Positions 61,014 to 64,000 of a stretch of DNA of 64,000 bases are shown here, one piece after another. The DNA is from Bacillota bacterium. Lineage in GTDB: Bacteria > Bacillota > Clostridia > Peptostreptococcales > Anaerovoracaceae. Position numbers and translations under genes: made by a program. Under the pieces are notes generated by a model. That model ran no database searches. It saw only the letters and a list, made by a program, of their open reading frames with translations, and was not told the DNA's origin. The stretch spans positions 46,130 to 110,129 of the forward strand of contig JAEZLP010000008.1 in the NCBI GenBank assembly GCA_023415235.1, written 5' to 3'. How positions within the stretch are numbered: position 1 is the first letter of the stretch; each line of letters starts with the position of its first letter.

Positions 61014-61632
61014 TTAAATGACTTTCGCAATTAACTGAATCAAATTAAAATATTTGCCGCCCTCGGCCTCCATCATTTTAATGTCGTCCGCGACAACCGG
61101 ATGGTAACCGGTCAACCATTCTTCCCACGCCTGTCTGCAGCAGGCCATTTCACGACAGTCGATCATTTCAATGCCTTCTGTTCTCTTCCACAAATCTTTC
61201 CACCAATCAAGAGAGTGCAAGGTCCTTTCCATCTCGCTTTCCCAAAACGGCTGCATTTCATCGGGAACATTTTTCCCAAATTCATATTTTAGTCCGGGAA
61301 TCGCCACAGCGATATAGCCTCCCTTTTTTACCCAAGGAACGAGGGATGGGACCATTTCCGGCGTATCGCCGAAATAATGATAGGCATCCACTGAAAACAG
61401 CAGGTCAAAATATCTGTCTGCGAAGGGCAGGCCTTTGGTCGCGTCTGTGTAAATCGGAACGGCCTTATCATGGATCCCAACAGATTGAAAACGTTCATAG
61501 TTTTCAGTCGGCGATATTCAGGTGTGACGCTAATTCCTCCGCTACGCGCATGGCGTTTGGCCCCATCATTGTGGCTTTTAAGAATTCTGCATTTTCATCA
61601 TTGGAGATAAACTGGTCTGTGAATGGATACAT
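61014..61632 (-). pseudogene. SAM-dependent methyltransferase with internal deletion
   Basis: The N-terminal part (ATG 61632 behind GGGAGGGGATACC; MYPFTDQFISNDENAEFLKA, AMRVAEELASHLNI) runs into a stop (CGACTGA) at about 61505. In the next frame the gene resumes as PTENYERFQSVGIHDKAV, TDATKGLPFADRYFDLLFSV and continues to the normal end ELIAKVI-type tail (61014). The missing piece between HLNI and PTENYERF is the motif I region (VLDLGCGxG) that binds SAM, about 40 residues. A deletion with frameshift has therefore killed the enzyme. An internal ATG at 61391 would give only the C-terminal part. Confidence 0.85.
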
Positions 61633-61673
61633 GGTATCCCCTCCCTATGATAGTATAAGCATGCAAGTGTTGT

Positions 61674-61850
61674 TTATTTGGGTCTTTTAAAAATTAATAA
61701 CATAATTGAACCAAGAGCGCCGATACACTGAAAGTTAACAAGTTCCCAGCCATCATCGGCGTATTTTTTTAAAATTATATCGCATTTTTCTTTCAAAGTT
61801 CGTTTGTTGTCGATAATGGAATTAAATGTCTCTGTTTTATATTCCCACAT
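61674..61850 (-). CDS. DUF4177-family small protein
   Basis: 58 residues: MWEYKTETFNSIIDNKRTLK at the start and KKYADDGWELVNFQCIG in the middle, the DUF4177 pattern (MxxYKxExxx...GWELVxx), ending in a short hydrophobic segment (GSIMLLIFKRPK). GGGAGATAAGTT precedes the ATG at 61850. The family has no known function. Too small to be obvious in a simple gene scan but clearly coding. Confidence 0.85.
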   Translation of the reverse strand: MWEYKTETFNSIIDNKRTLKEKCDIILKKYADDGWELVNFQCIGALGSIMLLIFKRPK

Positions 61851-61962
61851 AACTTATCTCCCTAAATAATCAATCGATCTCAACTACTTCCAAATTTAGA
61901 ATATCATAGAGCCGTCATAATTTCATTAACAAATGAAGTTAAAGGTGGCAGTTCTTCATGGA

Positions 61963-62895
61963 TCAGCTTTCGTATATGGCAGCTAAATCATGTATTCTGC
62001 GCTTCATTTCTGCGCGGATATGCAGCGGCTCTAAACACTCGCATTTATCCCCGAAGCTGAAAAGAATATTGTAGTAGTATTCGTTCTCTATGAAAGGAAA
62101 ACTAACAATGTAATATTCATCACCGTCTGGTGAAAAGTATTCATAAGTGCAATAGTCAAGTACCCTGTCCATGATAGATTTATGAATACGAATTCTGATT
62201 GTTGTTTGCATAGATTCCACAATATCAGCAATATCCATCTGCGGTTTTTGATAATCTCGCGGCGTAAAGAATTCCTCCAGTATTTGCAGGTTTGATGTGC
62301 GGGATAGTTTGAAAAGGCGAAAATCATTTCTTTTATGGCAATACCCATGCCAATACCAATGACTGCTTTTCAATACAAGCTGATACGGCTCGGCTGTACG
62401 TGCGGTTTTATTTCCGTAGCGGTCTGCATATTCAAACGAAAGCAGCTTGCTTTCCTGTATCGCTGTTGTGATAATTTGTAAATATTGTTGTATATTCCCG
62501 TTGCCCATCCATGGACTTAAATCTATATAGATTTGGTTTGCTTTTAATTCAATGTCTTTCGCTCTGTCGGCGGGGATAAAACTCCTGACCTTCGCAAGGG
62601 CGTTTACCAGTTCGTCACCTCGTATCATGTTGGAAAGATTGGAAAGCCCCATCAAGATAGCGGAAAGGTCGGCAGTCGAAAAAACCTTTCTGTCAATCTT
62701 GTATTTCTGCATGATTTCAAAGCCGCCTCCCACTCCCGGCGTTGAGCGAACAGGAATACCCGCCATGTTGATAGATTCGATATCGCGGTAGATTGTGCGA
62801 GGTGAAACTTCAAACATATCTGCCAGCTCCCGGGCGCCTATACGCTCTTTATCAAGGAGTATCATAATAATGCTAACAAGCCTGTCAACCTTCAT
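61963..62895 (-). CDS. YafY/WYL-domain transcriptional regulator
   Basis: 310 residues from ATG 62895 (MKVDRLVSIIMILLDKERIG), preceded by AAAGGCGGCTACCAG. N-terminal HTH_11 (ARELADMFEVSPRTIYRDIE), conserved GIPVRSTPGVGGGF wing, and a WYL ligand domain (LLSFEYADRYGNKTARTAEP, SSHWYWHGYCHKRNDFRLFK). Divergent from the isochorismatase-like gene, which starts 119 bp away, so it may control it. Ligand unknown. Confidence 0.9.
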   Translation of the reverse strand: MKVDRLVSIIMILLDKERIGARELADMFEVSPRTIYRDIESINMAGIPVRSTPGVGGGFEIMQKYKIDRKVFSTADLSAILMGLSNLSNMIRGDELVNALAKVRSFIPADRAKDIELKANQIYIDLSPWMGNGNIQQYLQIITTAIQESKLLSFEYADRYGNKTARTAEPYQLVLKSSHWYWHGYCHKRNDFRLFKLSRTSNLQILEEFFTPRDYQKPQMDIADIVESMQTTIRIRIHKSIMDRVLDYCTYEYFSPDGDEYYIVSFPFIENEYYYNILFSFGDKCECLEPLHIRAEMKRRIHDLAAIYES

Positions 62896-63014
62896 CTGGT
62901 AGCCGCCTTTCAAATTTTTTTATTTAGCTATGGATTGTTGCCATACTGTTGTCAACAATTACATAGTACAATAAAAAAGTAAACAAATCAATCTATCTGT
63001 CAGGAGGAGACACT

Positions 63015-63500
63015 ATGCAGAACAAAGCCTTAGTAATCATAGATATTCAAAATGACATAACAAAGAATTACAAGGAGGTGATTGGCAATATAAACAAAGC
63101 TATTGATTGGGCAGCCAATAATAATATTCATGTTGTTTATATCAGGCATGAAAATTTATCAGCTGGAACGAGAACATTCAAATCCAATACATATGGGGCT
63201 GAATTGGCTTCAGACTTGAAAATAGTATCAGATAATGTTTTTACAAAATTCAAAGGAAACGCATTAAGCTGTGGGGAATTTACAGACTTTATCAGTAAAA
63301 ATGAAATATGTGATTTCTACATAGCAGGGGCAGATGCTGTTGCTTGTGTTAAATCAACCTGTTACAACTTATGCAAAGAAAATTATGGCGTTAATGTCCT
63401 ATCAGATTGTATTACCAGTTATGATAAAAGGAAAATTGACGAAATGCTAAGCTATTATGAAAGTAAAGGCAGCAAAATTATTTGTTTGAATGACCTATGA
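63015..63500 (+). CDS. Isochorismatase-family cysteine hydrolase
   Basis: 161 residues. Rossmann-like fold with the family catalytic triad: Asp10 in VIIDIQNDI, Lys near 79 in NVFTKFKGNALS, Cys111 in AGADAVACVKST. Acts on amides or the vinyl ether of isochorismate; nicotinamidase, N-carbamoylsarcosine amidase and others look alike. ATG follows AGGAGGAGACACT. Base composition is more AT-rich than the centre of the window. Confidence 0.88.
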   Translation: MQNKALVIIDIQNDITKNYKEVIGNINKAIDWAANNNIHVVYIRHENLSAGTRTFKSNTYGAELASDLKIVSDNVFTKFKGNALSCGEFTDFISKNEICDFYIAGADAVACVKSTCYNLCKENYGVNVLSDCITSYDKRKIDEMLSYYESKGSKIICLNDL

Positions 63501-63589
63501 ATCTACCTATTGCCCCCTTCCCAGCCCTGTGCTGAAGTAACTGTAAAAAGGTTAGTCGTGTTGAATTAACGCTATCCTAAAAAATTTTA

Positions 63590-63880
63590 TCATTCTCCTT
63601 TATAATAATCCACTTTGCTTGCTGATTCAAAAAATGTATTCGGTTGTCCATCAATGATAAATCCAATTTTTTCTGAATGAGGATAAAACACAACATCTGC
63701 TGCGGAAATGGTATCACAATCCAAGTATACTAGCATATCCGATTCGGATGTATTTGTGATTCGATGGGCTCCCTCTTTCCCTTGTGGAAAAACGATGACA
63801 TCTCCTTCAAAGTTCCCATGTCTCTCGTGTTTTGACGGTGTGTTTTCCATATTGGCAATTATTACTTTTTTTTCGGGCCC
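63590..63880 (-). pseudogene. Cupin-family protein, 5' end cut off by an insertion element
   Basis: The last 96 or so codons remain: PEKKVIIANMENTPSKHERH, FEGDVIVFPQGKEGAHRIT, LVYLDCDTISAADVVFYPHS. These are cupin-like beta strands near a metal-binding turn; the second motif HRITN is present. The frame runs upstream from 63850 to about 63882, then meets the sequence of the IS left end and a stop at 63898. The original start and first barrel half lie elsewhere or are lost. Confidence 0.75.
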
Positions 63881-64000
63881 GTGAAGAAAAGTCTGTAAAT
63901 TAAGGAATCAAATAGCTTTCTATGATAAAATAAATTTCATAGGAGGCTATTTTTATGGCTCGAAAACATCCCCTTACTGAGGGAAAGAAAAACATTATCG
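63880..64000 (+). mobile_element. IS256-family insertion sequence, left end (continues outside)
   Basis: A boundary at about 63880 separates the broken cupin gene from GAAAAGTCTGTAAATTAAGG, the kind of terminal repeat seen in IS256-type elements, followed by an A/T-rich leader and a transposase start. The right end and target duplication lie beyond the window. Confidence 0.7.
63955..64000 (+). CDS. IS256-family transposase (N-terminal 15 residues)
   Basis: ATG at 63955 follows AGGAGGCTATTTTT; the visible residues MARKHPLTEGKKNII match the start of IS256-type transposases (MxRKxxLTEGKKxII). The catalytic DDE domain is outside the window. A full element would be about 1.3 kb. Confidence 0.75.
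   Translation, partial: MARKHPLTEGKKNII

Overview
The window looks like a chromosomal segment of an endospore-forming, probably anaerobic member of the Firmicutes (class Clostridia). The evidence is two alpha/beta-type small acid-soluble spore proteins, the spore protein Tlp, three CotE-like coat proteins, two CotS-family proteins, strong AGGAGG ribosome-binding sites with frequent TTG/GTG starts, many iron-sulfur/flavin oxidoreductases, and NhaC, UPF0597 and M42 genes typical of amino-acid fermenters. A family-level placement cannot be made from sequence alone. Most genes lie on the minus strand in short operons separated by clear intrinsic terminators.

Layout: 0-2.2 kb holds an amino-acid ABC importer (permease cut by the window edge) and a cell-wall amidase. 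2.3-7.4 kb is a pyrimidine-reduction block: PreT/PreA plus a second PreA/dihydroorotate-dehydrogenase-like protein coupled to a LacI-type regulator. 7.6-18.3 kb is rich in spore protection and DNA maintenance genes: two SASPs, Ku, Tlp, SRAP peptidase, SOS-boxed DNA polymerase IV, and an operon of DUF1848 (radical-SAM-like), flavodoxin-ferredoxin and an alkyltransferase-like protein; tandem tRNA-Pro genes and several small unknown genes lie among them. LigD, the partner of Ku, follows at 29.6-32.0 kb. 18.5-29.5 kb carries an M20 amidohydrolase, an amidase, a cobalamin-riboswitch-controlled BtuFCD-type importer, Ndk, an acyl-CoA ligase and the proton-translocating transhydrogenase PntAB. 32.3-35.9 kb holds a QueG-like protein and an SLH-anchored 5'-nucleotidase.

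The most distinctive region is 36.0-47.2 kb: twelve consecutive minus-strand genes combining three CotE paralogues, two CotS-like kinase-fold proteins, a CotSA-like glycosyltransferase, UDP-glucose dehydrogenase, a UDP-glucuronate-4-epimerase-like enzyme, an M23 peptidase, a berberine-bridge-type flavoenzyme and a DUF1906 glycosidase-like protein. I read it as a locus that builds and glycosylates the outer spore layers, perhaps with a uronic-acid polymer.

47.5-59.9 kb holds a cold-shock protein, a peptide/amino-acid utilisation set (UPF0597, M42, NhaC, LuxR regulator) and a probable sigma-54-controlled catabolic operon (saccharopine-dehydrogenase-like, GPH-type transporter, aldehyde dehydrogenase) with a -24/-12 promoter and the gene of its likely activator next door. 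The right end (60-64 kb) is a zone of decay: a methyltransferase that has lost its SAM-binding segment, a truncated cupin gene, and the left end of an IS256-type insertion sequence. Further broken genes are a DUF3788 gene with an in-frame stop (13.5 kb) and a 5'-truncated patatin (26.0 kb).
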